64,000 nt of DNA from Euglena gracilis (Eukaryota > Euglenida > Euglenophyceae > Euglenales): the NCBI GenBank assembly GCA_039621445.1, contig CP154954.1, forward strand, positions 52,861,357 through 52,925,356. Direction: 5' to 3'. The notes beneath the pieces are model-generated. The model was not told the DNA's origin. It was given only the letters and a program-made list of their open reading frames with translations, and did not search any database. Shown one piece after another: positions 48,585 through 58,926 of the stretch. The stretch's first letter is position 1. Every line of letters starts with the position of its first letter. Position numbers and translations under genes: made by a program.

Positions 48585-49238
48585 TGTTGACTGTCGGGGG
48601 CGTCCGACAGTCAAAAATGGTAAGGCGGAAGCTTTTGAAAACACGGAATTTTCATTCCGCGCAGAACGCGCATGCAATAGGAAAAGCCTAATTTAAGGTT
48701 CTAATTTAACACAATTTCTTCCGCAGACCTTTGTGGGTTTTTCTCCATTTGGCATCAATCAAAGATTGAATTGGAGAATTGAATTCAACACAAGGTGCAT
48801 TGTTTGGAAGAATTGTCAATTTCAGGTCCCTCTTCCCACTTTCACGGTGTGTGCGTGTTTCTTTTGCCTCTTACCACCATCCATTTGCACCAAAACACCC
48901 ACCCTGACCATTTCCAGTGTTTTTGCATACTTAAGAAAGGGTGGGTGAAATGGCTTCGTGGGGACTGAAATTCGGGACTACATTTTTAAATGAACGGAAT
49001 TTTGACTTTCTGCAAGATTATTGGGAAAAAGTGAATTCGATCCTACGCACACCCCTCTGGTCGGGGGGTATACCAGTGGGCGAAACGGGGGGTGGCCTGA
49101 GCCCTCCACCACCCGGAAAAACACTGGCCCCGGGCCAGGGAACGGCAGCCCCAGGGGTGGGTGTTGGGGACGACGCAGCCGGCCGGGGGGCTGGGGTCTC
49201 GGGTCCGACGCTCGCAGGGGGGGCGCCGGGTGTGAACA
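48585..49238 (+). repeat. Inner element, 5' LTR
   Basis: It begins with a perfect 9-bp hairpin, GACTGTCGG and CCGACAGTC with a 6-nt loop (48589-48612). It contains an intron-like segment and the start of gag. It aligns with the 3' LTR at a constant offset of 11684 with no indel. Confidence 0.95.
48617..48948 (+). CDS. Small LTR-encoded ORF with candidate intron
   Basis: ATG at 48617 is followed at once by GTAAGG (48620), and TTTCTTCCGCAG ends at 48726. Splicing would join ATG to an open frame reading TFVGFSPFGINQRLNWRIEF and on to TGA at 48946-48948, about 74 residues. The peptide is Cys- and aromatic-rich with no known domain. The frame is intact in both LTRs apart from one Thr/Ile difference. 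The gag ATG lies one base after its stop. It may instead be only a spliced leader region. Confidence 0.4.
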
Positions 49239-51763
49239 TGGTTAGCAGAGCCGGCTTCACTGACCCTGTCAGTGAAGAGTTTTCAGAACCCCTGAACATG
49301 GTACGCAGAGGTTGCTTCACTGACTCTGTCAGTGAAGAATTTTTGGATTCGGTTGATGACAAACCAGAACCCCTGAACATGGTTGGCAGTGGTGGATTCA
49401 CTGACTTCGTCAGTGAAAAGTTTTCGAATTCCCTGAACATGACAAGCAGAGAATTTTTTGCCAGCCCTGTCGACAAAACTTTTTTCAGCCCAGAAAACAC
49501 GGACGAATTTGCTGGCACAGCCAGCAGAAATCTTGCTGAAAAGTTTGACATGGTCACAGAGTTTTCAGAGTCCAAAAAGTTTGCTGAGTCTGTGAATGTG
49601 GAATCACAGAATTTTTCAGATCAGCCACCAGATTTTTCAGAGAGCAGCCCCCAAAATCAAAATGTCAGAACTGCAGAATCTGTGGAATCTGAGGGGTTGT
49701 TCCAATCAGTTGATTTGCTGGGTTAATGGAATCATTCAGGTTTTTCTGCAGGGTCTGTCAATCAATCTTCAATCTCAAATCAATCAATTCCCAGATCCCT
49801 GCCATTTACATTCACAGGTTTTACACAATCACAGGTTGCCTCAGGTGATAATTCAGAGTTTTCGTCTGAAAAATCAGGGGATAGCCCTGTAAACTGTTTC
49901 CCCGTAAGGATGATAACTGCACAGGGGGAAATTTCACAGCCAGAAGGGGAAAATCAGCTGGTTCTGTGGGCAGAATCCCCGCCGTCGTATCAAAGTGACT
50001 GTGAAACGGAGGGGGAGGGTGCGCAAAACCCAGATCGGTTGAGAGAAATGGAGGATTTTTTGATTGCTGCAGGTTGGGTACCACCCAGAAATCAGGGTTT
50101 GGAGCAAAATCTGCCAGATTTTTCTGCGAATTTCAGTTTTCTGGTGCAAACCCCCCAGCTGGACAGCCAGTTTGGAAATAAGTGCCCAGAATTTGGGACA
50201 CATCTCCCACAAATTGAAGGGGGTGAACCTGTACTTTTGTTGGAGGACAGATTTTCAGTTAACCGTGGATTAACAGCCAGCGAGGGGGTGTTAATTTCTA
50301 CACATCCAGCCCCTGAAAATTTAACGGCAGCAGTTTTAACAGCCGAATCTTCCAATCTGGCTGTAGGGGGGCCAGCCCGGCTGTTAAATCAAGCAGGGTC
50401 TAACATGGAAATCAGGGGGGATGAGGAAATGGAACCAGAATTGCCTGTTTTTCAGCCCCCTATTTTTGGACCACAGCCCCCCGAATCAAATTGTCAGATG
50501 ATGGGGGGTGATGATTTTGACTCATGGGACCAATGGGCATATGGGGTAGATTGTTATTTGCAGGAATTGAGCCGAAGTATAACAAATTGGGGAAGCATAA
50601 TTCCCCCCCAGGTCGTAATTGAGAATCGGCTGGAAAGTTTTGAGATGAATTTGGCTGAAAAAAATGCCAGAGCACAGGCAGAACTTTTGCAATTCATCCA
50701 TGAAAATTTGGAGAAACGAACGGCTGAAATGTGCAGCCAGTTTGAGCAAGAAAAGCCAAAAAGTCAGGAGCAAATTCAACAATCAGTCGGCCAATTTATT
50801 TTACGGTGCCAAGAGGGGGGGAGTGCAGTTGAAAACATTGCAAACTGCCACAAACAACTTTTGGGGATTGAAGTTCAAAGGCAGATCGAAGGAAAATTGC
50901 ATGATTTTGAGAAAAAGTTACGAGATTTTCTGGGCAGCGAGCTGGCACAACTTGAGAGCCGTGGAAACAATGTCCAAAACAAATTGTTTGCACCAGGTGG
51001 GTTGGTCGAGCAAGTTGGAATTTGTTTACATTCTGTCGAGGGAATGAAGTCAGATTTTCAGAAAGAAATTTTGGCAATTCGACAAGCAAATCGTGAGCTA
51101 TGCTGTGGGGTGGACAGAAAATTTGCTGAAATCGCTGCTGGGCTGAAAATGGTGGGGGAGGAATCAAAATCAAGTTTTGGAACCCTAACCCAGGAAATTC
51201 AGCAGCGATTTGAAGCAATTAAAAACGAGAGCAAAGCTCTGGGGGGCAGGATCACAGCAATTGAGAAATTTCTGAGCAGCCAGGAGGTGCCTTGGGATAA
51301 GGTGGTTGAAATGCTGGGAAAATCAGAAGCAACAATTCAACTGGAAGTTCGTAGGGAGATGGCAGCCCAGGTCAGAAAAATGATGGAAATTATGATGGTG
51401 CAAATGATGGATGAAAAGCTGAGGCAAACCCCAAAGGAAGAACATTTTGAAAAATTGCAAACTGACATTGAAAATCGAGTGAAACAGCAATTTTTCACAG
51501 TTTTGATGAACATGCAGACAGATTTTCAGCGTGAAAAGAGTCAACGAGAGGGTTTGCAAAAACTGTGTCAAACTTCGCAGACTCGTTTGGATTTCATGGA
51601 GGGGAGGGTTCAGGAAATTTCAGCCGAAAAAACACAGCAAATTGACCCCAAGGCACCTGAAGTGGCCCAGCCCAAGACAGTAAATCAGCCTAATTCCGGT
51701 ATTTTGGCCTCAAGGGGGTGTCACCGGCTCAATCATCTGGGATTTTCGGGATTAAAGGGGTAA
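48950..51763 (+). CDS. Inner element, gag N-terminal and coiled-coil region (interrupted)
   Basis: The ATG at 48950 lies inside the LTR: MASWGLKFGTTFLNERNFDF. The leader after the LTR holds four imperfect repeats of about 25 residues around LNMV-x-R-x-G-FTD-x-VSE-x-F. One in-frame TAA (49724-49726) interrupts an otherwise open frame that continues with WNHSGFSAGS. From about 50600 to 51650 the protein is a long coiled coil rich in Glu, Gln and Lys (for example RLESFEMNLAEKNARAQAEL). Near 51710 the frame shifts at a G run. No known gag family was recognised here; position and coiled coil support gag. Confidence 0.7.
49239..49250 (+). promoter_or_regulatory. Inner element, primer binding site
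   Basis: TGGTTAGCAGAG follows the LTR end CA directly and resembles the initiator-Met site TGGTAGCAGAG with one extra T. Confidence 0.6.
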
Positions 51764-53265
51764 CCCCAATAATGCCATGTGAAATCTGGGATGTTGATCT
51801 GGGCGGGTGCAGACCATCAAGTAATTCACAGGGGGGTGCATTTGCAATAAATCAGGTCAGTGGCAATTGTGCCATTGGGGGGGCACCCCAGCGACCCCCA
51901 GTCATAAGTGTTGGCAACCCAGCGGTGCAGCATGTGTTGAGAAATTTGACTGCACCAAAATTTTCAGGGAAAATCTCAAGATTGGCGGCAATTTTCTGAG
52001 GATTGGCAAGCATTTTCACGGAAACTCAATTCTGCAGGGGGGGAAGTGAGTGAAGTTTTGAAAGTTGCTCTGTTGGAGGATTGTCTTGACGAAACGAGCA
52101 AAAAAATTCTGAAGCTCCATCTCAAGGAAGGGGGGATCAATTTTAATGCCGGGTGGGGTCACCTGGAAATGACATTTTCGCAGAATCAGGAATCTGGGGC
52201 AAGGCAAAATTGGCAGCAGGTGAGCCTTTTGAATATGGGCAAAGTAGCCCTTGAGCACTGGCTTGAATTTCAGGCAAATTTCAAGATGGCCAAGTGCAAG
52301 GTTAAGGATGCCGGGGAGGGGGAAGCAAAACGACTTTTGTTGCAGAAACTTCCCCCATTCATCTTAAAATGGGTTTCAGATGAGGAGGAAAGGAGGCTGA
52401 ATAATCAGCCGACTTTACGCCTAAAGGTGCCAGGGAATAGGAATTCAGAAATGGTTTCGGAAAGCTTGGGGAGAATACTTGGTAAAAGACCCACAAAAGT
52501 GTCGGAAATTCACGAGGGGGAATTTGAAATCATTTTTCCTGACATTTCTGCCTATGAAAAAGTCAAGAGTTTTCATGGCAAAGAGTTTGACGATTCAAAT
52601 GTTTTGTTTCAGGTTCAGGAAATCGAACCAATTTTGACAGGTATTTTCAACCTCGTGAAAACAAAGTTGACACTCAGAAACAAGCATGACGCCTTACAAA
52701 GTTCTGTTTCATCCCCAGGCTATCAAGGGTTTAGGCGTTCAAGGTCGGTGGGTGCTGAAAATCGAGGGGGGAGGCAACCGGGGAGTCGGAAGAGTTCACC
52801 TGGGTCAACACCGGGTAGGGCAGCGACACCTCCTCCAGCCAGAAGCAAATCACAAATCAGCGAAACAGCAAAACCTGATCAATCTGTTGCGGTTTCATCT
52901 TCAAATGTGCAGCCATCAGGCAATTCTTCAAGGCTTTCTAACGTGCAAAGACCAGTGGTGGGGGGGCACAATGGATCTCACCCCCCTCACAACCAACAAT
53001 GCCGTATGTTGCTAGACAAGCCCCGTGGAACAGAAACAATTTTCAGCTGTATGGCAAGGGCAGCCATTGGAAAGGGGGGAATAATTCCCAGGGACATGGG
53101 GCAAATAACTCCCAATGGTATGGGGGTGACCAACAGGGGTACAAGGGGAAGGGTGGTAAGGGAAGGGGGAGAGGCAAAGGATTTGACCAGAATTTCGGTG
53201 CCAAAGGGGGGAAGGGCAATAACAATAACCCAACGCCAGCGGTGGCCCACCCCATTCGTCATTAG
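51718..53265 (+). CDS. Inner element, gag capsid-like and basic C-terminal region (frameshifted)
   Basis: The frame at 51718-51970 carries VLRNLTAPKFSGK and continues after a one-base shift in the A run at 51969-51973 with SQDWRQFSEDWQAFSRKLN. P-x-FSG followed by W-x-x-F resembles retrotransposon capsid N-termini. The frame then runs from 52046 to about 53000 and shifts again to a Gly/Lys/Asn-rich basic tail (52999-53265; KGKGGKGRGRGKGF), which probably binds RNA. No CCHC zinc knuckle was found. It ends with TAG at 53263-53265. Confidence 0.7.
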
Positions 53266-54330
53266 GGACGCCGGGGTCATGTTTTTGAGGGGTTTACATC
53301 CTCGGGCTTCGAAAACCCCCAAAGTATTTTGCATAACCCAACCACATCTTCACATGGAGAATATTACCGTGGTGGAGAATGTGTGTCTTTGTCTTCCAAT
53401 CCCTTTACCTCAGGTTCAAACTCAGGCAATGAAGAGTGTGCAATATCGAAGACGAGCAACAGTGCCAATTCAATGATTTCAATGAGTTCATCCTCGATAG
53501 CCAACTCGAGAAGACAAGTGGCCTTGAGCCTTGAGGCTTTGAGTGGCCAATGGCAGCCCGTGTCGAGGAAGGGCAAACCGTGGACCAGGTGTGCAAGCCA
53601 GGAGAGTGCACGGCCCAGGCTCAACAATTATTATGGTTGTTTGAGCGAAAGACCATCCATCAAAGGTGTGGGAAGGTGGAAAGTTCCCAAGGCGTTGGAT
53701 TTGTTTTCGGGAAAAGGGTCTGTTGGGAGGTGTTTGGAGGAAAACGGGTACCAGGTGGTATCCTTGGATGTGAACCCAAAATTTCACCCAACCCACGTTA
53801 CGGATATTCTGGAGTGGAATTATCGAAAATACCCCCGTGGATATTTTCAATTCATAACGGCAAGTGTGCCTTGCACGGAGTATAGCCGTGCTAAGACGGT
53901 GGGAGAAAGAAATTTGGAATGATCAGACCAACTTGTGACAAAAACTTTGGAAATTGTGGAGTATTTTCAGCCGAAATTGTGGTGGATTGAAAATCCCCGA
54001 ACGGGACTTTTGCCAAAAAGGCATTGTGTGCAAAATTTGAATTTCATTGATGTGGATTATTGTCAATTTTCAGACTGGGGATATCAAAAACCCACTCGTA
54101 TTTGGGGGAGTCAAAATTTGTTGAGTTTGAAGGAAAAACTTTGTGATGGGAAAACCTGCCCCCATTTGATTGCAAGTGAGGGGGGAGGGTTGGTTCACAA
54201 AGAACAATTGGGAGGAAACGGAATGAGGGTGAGCACTCAACAAAAATGGAGAGTACCTGAGAAGTTGGTCGAGTACCTTCTTTCGGCCCTTGATTTTAAG
54301 GAGGAGAAACTTTCCTTCAAACGTGAGGAC
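53266..54330 (+). CDS. Inner element, C5-cytosine DNA methyltransferase domain (interrupted by TGA)
   Basis: It is in the same frame as the gag tail, separated by one TAG. Motif I is KALDLFSGKGSVGRCLE (53698-53727 for the core); an acidic strand VVSLDVNPKF follows. Motif IV is PCTEYS (53869-53886), with the catalytic Cys where most family members have PCQ-x-FS. Motif VI is ENPRTG (53989-54006), with the catalytic Glu. An Arg-rich motif VIII-like KPTRIWGS is at 54088-54111. TGA at 53920-53922 breaks the frame between motifs IV and VI. PCTEYS and ENP resemble phage-type C5 enzymes more than eukaryotic DNMT1 or DNMT3. In an intact copy it would methylate DNA, perhaps that of the element itself. 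Confidence 0.85.
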
Positions 54331-54720
54331 TATGCCGTTCGAAATTCATTTGTGCAAATGATTGAGGAGAATTTTCAAAGGAGGGCCGAGGTGGATTGTT
54401 TTGCTTCTACCCAAAATTCTCAGTGCACATCATATTTGACCGAGAAGGAAAATGCTTTGGCGGTACCATGGGGAGGGGGGGGCACGGTTTGGTTGAACCC
54501 TCCCTGGACATTGTGGCCAAAGGTGGCAATGAAATTGCAAAAGGACCCTTGTGATGCCATTTGCATTTTACCCGATTGGAACAGAGGTTGGGTGAGAGAA
54601 CTTGTTCGGAAGGCAACAAAATAGTTGTATTTTCCACCCGGAAGCAAGCTTTTTGAGGTCGATGGGAAACCAATGGGGGGTGTGAGGTGGGGAGTTTGGG
54701 CCTTGTTGATGGAGGGTAAT
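54331..54720 (+). CDS. Inner element, Dam-like domain with NPPW motif (interrupted by TAG)
   Basis: The sequence VDCFASTQNSQCTSYLTEKE starts at 54391 and is followed by GGTVWLNPPWTLWPKVAMKL (NPPW at 54496-54507) and ICILPDWNRGWVRELV. This order recalls the phage N6-adenine methyltransferase family Dam (PF05869) and the related domain of DIRS elements. NPPW is the (D/N/S)PP(Y/F/W) catalytic motif. No AdoMet FxGxG motif is seen, so activity is uncertain. TAG at 54622-54624 interrupts; the same frame continues with LYFPPGSKLFEVDGKPMGG, which ends the domain. Confidence 0.65.
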
Positions 54721-55250
54721 AAGCCACCCGCCAACACTAGCAACCCCAAGAAACCAAAGGTGGTACATTTGAAATCACGGATGGTTAAAAAGAGATACCC
54801 ACCCACAGGGATTGAGAAATTTTCTAAGGACCGACAACTTTTGATTCGGACAAGGGTTGTTTTGGGAAACGGGGAAGAACAAAATATGGACATTTTGGTA
54901 GACACCGGTGCGGAGGCTAACCTCATAAGGCAAGGGTTAGTGAGTGAGCACCTAATGTATTCGGCCGAACACCCCTTAAGGTTTGAAACCGCTGATGGTC
55001 AAGCCTTGAGTGGTGGGGGGAGGTGCACTAAGGTGATTATGAAATTGCAAGGGGAGGTGAACGATAATACCCCACCCACAGATTTTGAGTACGATGTGGA
55101 ATTTTATGAAGCCAATATCAAAGTGGACGCAATTTTGTCATACCCATGGCTTGTGCAAACAAAAATTGGAATTTTTCCAAATCATCGTGCTTTGGTAGTG
55201 GAGGAACCCGAGTTGACATTTTTGTTCGGTGTGAGAGATCATAGGAGAAA
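54721..55250 (+). CDS. Inner element, aspartic protease
   Basis: ILVDTGAEANLIRQGLV carries the DTGA active site (54901-54912), followed by the hydrophobic strands of a retropepsin. It is continuous in frame with the Dam-like domain upstream and RT downstream, so protease, RT and the methyltransferases would be released from one polyprotein. Confidence 0.85.
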
Positions 55251-55479
55251 ACGACAAGGAAAAGTCCCTAACACACTACCCCAAAGGGGGGGTGTGACAA
55301 ATGTGGAAAAGTTTGGTTTCCAACTTCCTATGGAGGGTTTTGATCAAAGGGGACAAGCCTTGGACGAACACTCGCTCAAAATTTTGGACAAGAATTTGGA
55401 GAATGCAAATGAAAATCCCCTATCTATTCGCAAAATGATCATTGCAAGGGAGGGGGAGGGGAATAATGAAACGGAATCC

Positions 55480-56460
55480 AAAGAGGAAGAGAGAATAAGG
55501 GAGCTAAGAGAGGAGATTTTTGGAAGGTATGGTGGAACCGTATTCCGGTCTAAAGTACAACCCGACACACCCGTAAGAGGACCATATGGTTATGCATTCA
55601 TACCTTTGCAAGAAGGAGCGCGGCCCACCCGACAAAAACCATTTTTTATGCACGGGGAACGAAAACAAGCTTTGGAAAAAATTACTCAAGATTGGATCGA
55701 CATGAAATTCATCGAGCCAGCCACAACAAAAAATTCAGAATGGCTCTCACAAACATTCCCCGTGCCCAAAAAGTCAGCCGATTTTCCTTGGAGGGGGGTT
55801 GTTGACATGAGGGGACCCAACAGCCAATCCCGTAGATGCAACTACCCTCTTCCGAAAATCGAAGAGATCCTGGTGAAGCATGGCGCAAACCAAATGTTCT
55901 CCATTTTGGATTTAAAACAAGCTTTCCACCAACAGCCGCTTCATCCGGATAGTAGGCCTATAACTTGCTCCTTCACACCAAAGGGTCTTTACCAATGGAG
56001 GGTAAATGTAATGGGGTTAACCAATGCCTCACAACAATTTCAACAAATGATGGATGACCGTTTAGCACCCGTAAGGGATATTGCTACCCCATACATTGAT
56101 GACATTTTGGTATGGACCACCGTCGGGGAGGGGGAGGATCTCCTCGAGGCACACAAAAGGGATTTGTGTAGGGTGTTGGATTTACTTGCCGAGGAAATTT
56201 TTGTACTGGACCCAAAAAAAGCGGAATTATTCATCAAATAAGTGGAATTTTGTGGCCAGATTTTGGGACATGGCATGCGTCGGCCGGCCCCCGGCAAATT
56301 ACGTGCGATTGAAAAATGGGAGGTTCCAACAACCATAACGGCCTTAAGGGCTTTCCTCGGCTTCACAAATTATTACAACACCTAAATACACATGTATGCC
56401 CAAGTTGCGGCACCTTTGCAAGACAAGTTAAAGGTGTCTAGGGAGGAAGGCAAGAAAGGG
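55480..56460 (+). CDS. Inner element, reverse transcriptase
   Basis: Typical Ty3/gypsy blocks are present: VPKKSADFPWRGVVDMRG, FSILDLKQAFHQQPLHP, FTPKGLYQWRVNVMGL, and YIDDILVW (56092-56115) with the catalytic DD. The frame is broken by TAA at 56239-56241 just before VEFCGQILG and by TAA at about 56383 inside NYYNT-x-IHMYAQ. A one-base shift near 56455 moves into the RNase H frame. Confidence 0.95.
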
Positions 56461-57010
56461 AGCAAAAATGGGTTGAATTCGGGGAGGTTGAACACAAGGC
56501 ATTTGAGGAGTTAAAGAAACGGTTGTGTTCCGGTTTGATTCTTCAAAGAGTGGACCCCGATAAACCCTTTGCCTTGAGAGTAGATGCAAGTGGGTATGCC
56601 GTAGGAGCAACTTTGGAACAACTTAAAGAAGGAAACGGTACGCCCACACCCCAAGACGTTTTGGACAAAAAAACGGTGCCTGTTGCATTTATGTCCCGAA
56701 ACCTCACCGAGGGGCAAAGAAGATGGACCCCACGGGAATTGGAGACATATGCCATAATTTTGGCACTCCAAAAATGGGAAAGTTGGATTGGTCTCCAACC
56801 CATTTTGGTGTTGACCGATCACCAAAGTTTGGAGGCATGGGCAAAAGAAGTGCTCGACACCCCAAGTGGACCGGTGGGGAAGAGGGCACGATGGCACCAA
56901 ATTTTCTCAAAATACGATTTGACAGTGGGGTACATTCCGGGGAAGGAAAACACCATTGCCGACATTTTAAGTCGGTGGGCGTACCCCGCTTCGCAAGCTC
57001 TAAGGGACAT
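56460..57010 (+). CDS. Inner element, RNase H
   Basis: ALRVDASGYAVGATLEQ supplies the first catalytic Asp, followed by MSRNLTEGQRRWTPRELETY (Glu) and LVLTDHQSLEAW (Asp). The order and spacing are those of the Ty3/gypsy RNase H, with the connection FEELKKRLCSGLILQ before it. Confidence 0.92.
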
Positions 57011-57480
57011 AAGTAAACATGGTTCGGCCGAGGATAAAAGGGAAATGGAAGAGCTAATAAGAGAGGAGAGGGAAGAAGAGAAAAATTGTTTGTTGGCCAA
57101 AGTCAAAAATCAGCCTAACGCTCGTAACATGTGGATAAGGGGGGTGGTAACCCGCAGTGGAAAAGAGGTGGCACCTAATTTTGTGGATGATGCATCAGGG
57201 AGGGGTACCGAGAGTGTAGAAAGTCCGGGAGGAACAAACACCACCGAAGACACTCACTCACAAGGGCCTAGGGATTCTAGTTTGAAAAAGGGTAAGAGGA
57301 GAGTTACCTTTTGGGATGGAGTGGACCCTGCGGGAAATTTGGTGACGACCCCAAAACTTCCGACTAATGAGTTACCAAAGGGGGGAACGGGAGATGGTGC
57401 GGCCGCGCCAACTCCAAGTGCAACCCCTAAGCTAACAAAATCAGTTTGGGATAGAGATTGGGTGGTTGCGTATACCGAAT
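57010..57480 (+). CDS. Inner element, linker between RNase H and integrase
   Basis: A charged, low-complexity stretch (KREMEELIREEREEEKN and later Gly/Pro/Thr-rich sequence) is open and in frame with both neighbours. No domain was recognised. Confidence 0.6.
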
Positions 57481-58376
57481 GCCCCATTTGGAAGGAAATT
57501 TGGCAAGCAACGCAAGAAAATGGTGAGTGGCCAAAGGGGGTGAAAGTGCACAAAAACCAAATGTTTCGGGAAGAGAAGTTGTGCGTTCCATTGGATTTTC
57601 AAGAAATGATCATCCTTGAAAACCACAAATTCCTTGGACATGTAGGTCCGGAAAAGGTGTGGAGACATGTCAATTTGAGGTATGCATGGGCTGATGAAAA
57701 GAAGGCAAAAGTTTTCATCGACAGTTGTAGCAAAAATTGCACAACGTGCAAAGCAAGCTCGCGGGGGGAGACATTGAAAGGACCCATTGATTCAACACCC
57801 ATACCACCCGCACCCATGGTAAGTGTGGCAATTGACCTTTTCGAAATGCCAAAGGTGTTGTACGAAGGGGGGGAATACAACACAATGGCTGTTTGTGTGT
57901 ACCGACATTCCAGTTGGATTGTAGCCATACCATGTTTTGATAAGGGATTAACGGGTGCAAAGTTGGCCAAGGAAATGCTTAAGTCCCAATGGAAACCTTT
58001 TGGAGTACCCTCAATAATTTCAAGTGACCAAGGGAGCCATTTCGTCAACACATGGTGGCAAACCATGTGTTCACTCATGGGGATTAGACAAGCATTTTCA
58101 CAAGCTTACCACCACCAAGCGAATGGGAGGGTGGAAAGAGCCGGTCAACAAATTATGGAAGTCCTCCGAAAGTTGTTTGTGGAGGAAAAAAAGAATTGGG
58201 TGGAAGCTCTTCCCCAAGTTTTGGATCGTATTCATGACACCAAGGGGGAGAGTGGTTTTAGTCCTTACGAAATTTTGTTCGGAAGGGATAGACCCATTGG
58301 GGGGATACCCTATGAAACAACAAAGGAGTGTGAGGACGCTCAAAGTATTTTTTCGCCGAATGAGGGAGATGGATGA
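57480..58376 (+). CDS. Inner element, integrase
   Basis: A zinc-binding N-terminus (HKFLGH, then CSKNCTTC, 57627-57750) is followed by the catalytic core: VAIDLFEMP (first Asp), SSDQGSHFVNTWW (second Asp, 58021-58056) and HHQANGRVERAGQ with the final Glu. Just before 58376 the frame shifts by one base in a six-T run (58349-58354), and the next frame continues FFRRMREMDEKVAN. Confidence 0.93.
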   Translation, partial: CPIWKEIWQATQENGEWPKGVKVHKNQMFREEKLCVPLDFQEMIILENHKFLGHVGPEKVWRHVNLRYAWADEKKAKVFIDSCSKNCTTCKASSRGETLKGPIDSTPIPPAPMVSVAIDLFEMPKVLYEGGEYNTMAVCVYRHSSWIVAIPCFDKGLTGAKLAKEMLKSQWKPFGVPSIISSDQGSHFVNTWWQTMCSLMGIRQAFSQAYHHQANGRVERAGQQIMEVLRKLFVEEKKNWVEALPQVLDRIHDTKGESGFSPYEILFGRDRPIGGIPYETTKECEDAQSIFSPNEGDG

Positions 58377-58926
58377 GAAAGTTGCAAACGTTCTCAACCA
58401 CACACATTGGGTTCAAGCAAGTTGGGTCAACCAAGGGAGGAGGGAGTTGGTACCCTTAAAATTAGGAACCCAAGTGTGGTATAGGAGACCCGAAGGATCC
58501 GGCGAAAAATTGGATTCCAGATGGATTGGACCTGGGATTATCAAAGCCCGGGAGGGGGAGGGGAGCTACCTTATTGAAATTAAGCCCGGGATGGAAATTA
58601 AGACTCACCGTAGTTTCCTTAAGGAGTACAAAGAACCTGAAGTTTTTGGTGAGGGGGTTCCTTTGTTCTTTTTCAAAAGAACCGAAAAAGAGGAAGAAGC
58701 AATGCCTGACGAGTGGGAGGTAGAAAAAATTCTGAATCATCGCAAGAGGGGGGGAACCTGGGAGTTCCTCACAAAATGGGTTGGATATAATGATGGGGAG
58801 GAAACTTGGGAGCCGGTGGGAAATTTTATACACCGGTTTAGTGAGGAGTTGGTAAGGTATTGCTCGAAGAAAAATCTAGGGGTCGATTTGATGTCGGAAT
58901 TGAAAAAATCTTTGAAACCCAAGTGA
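58355..58926 (+). CDS. Inner element, integrase C-terminus and chromodomain
   Basis: The segment LGTQVWYRRPEGSGEKLDSR then WIGPGII is the GPY/F-like integrase tail. The end reads WEVEKILNHRKRGGTWEFLT, then KWVGYNDGEETWEP, a typical chromodomain with its aromatic residues (W, W, W). In chromoviruses this domain steers integration towards marked chromatin. The frame ends with TGA at 58924-58926. Confidence 0.92.

Noticed and set aside
52686-53015. Separate ORF in another frame of gag
   Set aside because: It is a shadow of the 52046-53000 gag frame; its reading has no protein-like continuity with neighbours.
49724-56385. Alternative genetic code with TAA and TAG read as Gln
   Set aside because: The same element also has TGA inside a catalytic domain and several frameshifts, and the context of one TAA (NYYNT) suggests Tyr rather than Gln. 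Decay is simpler.
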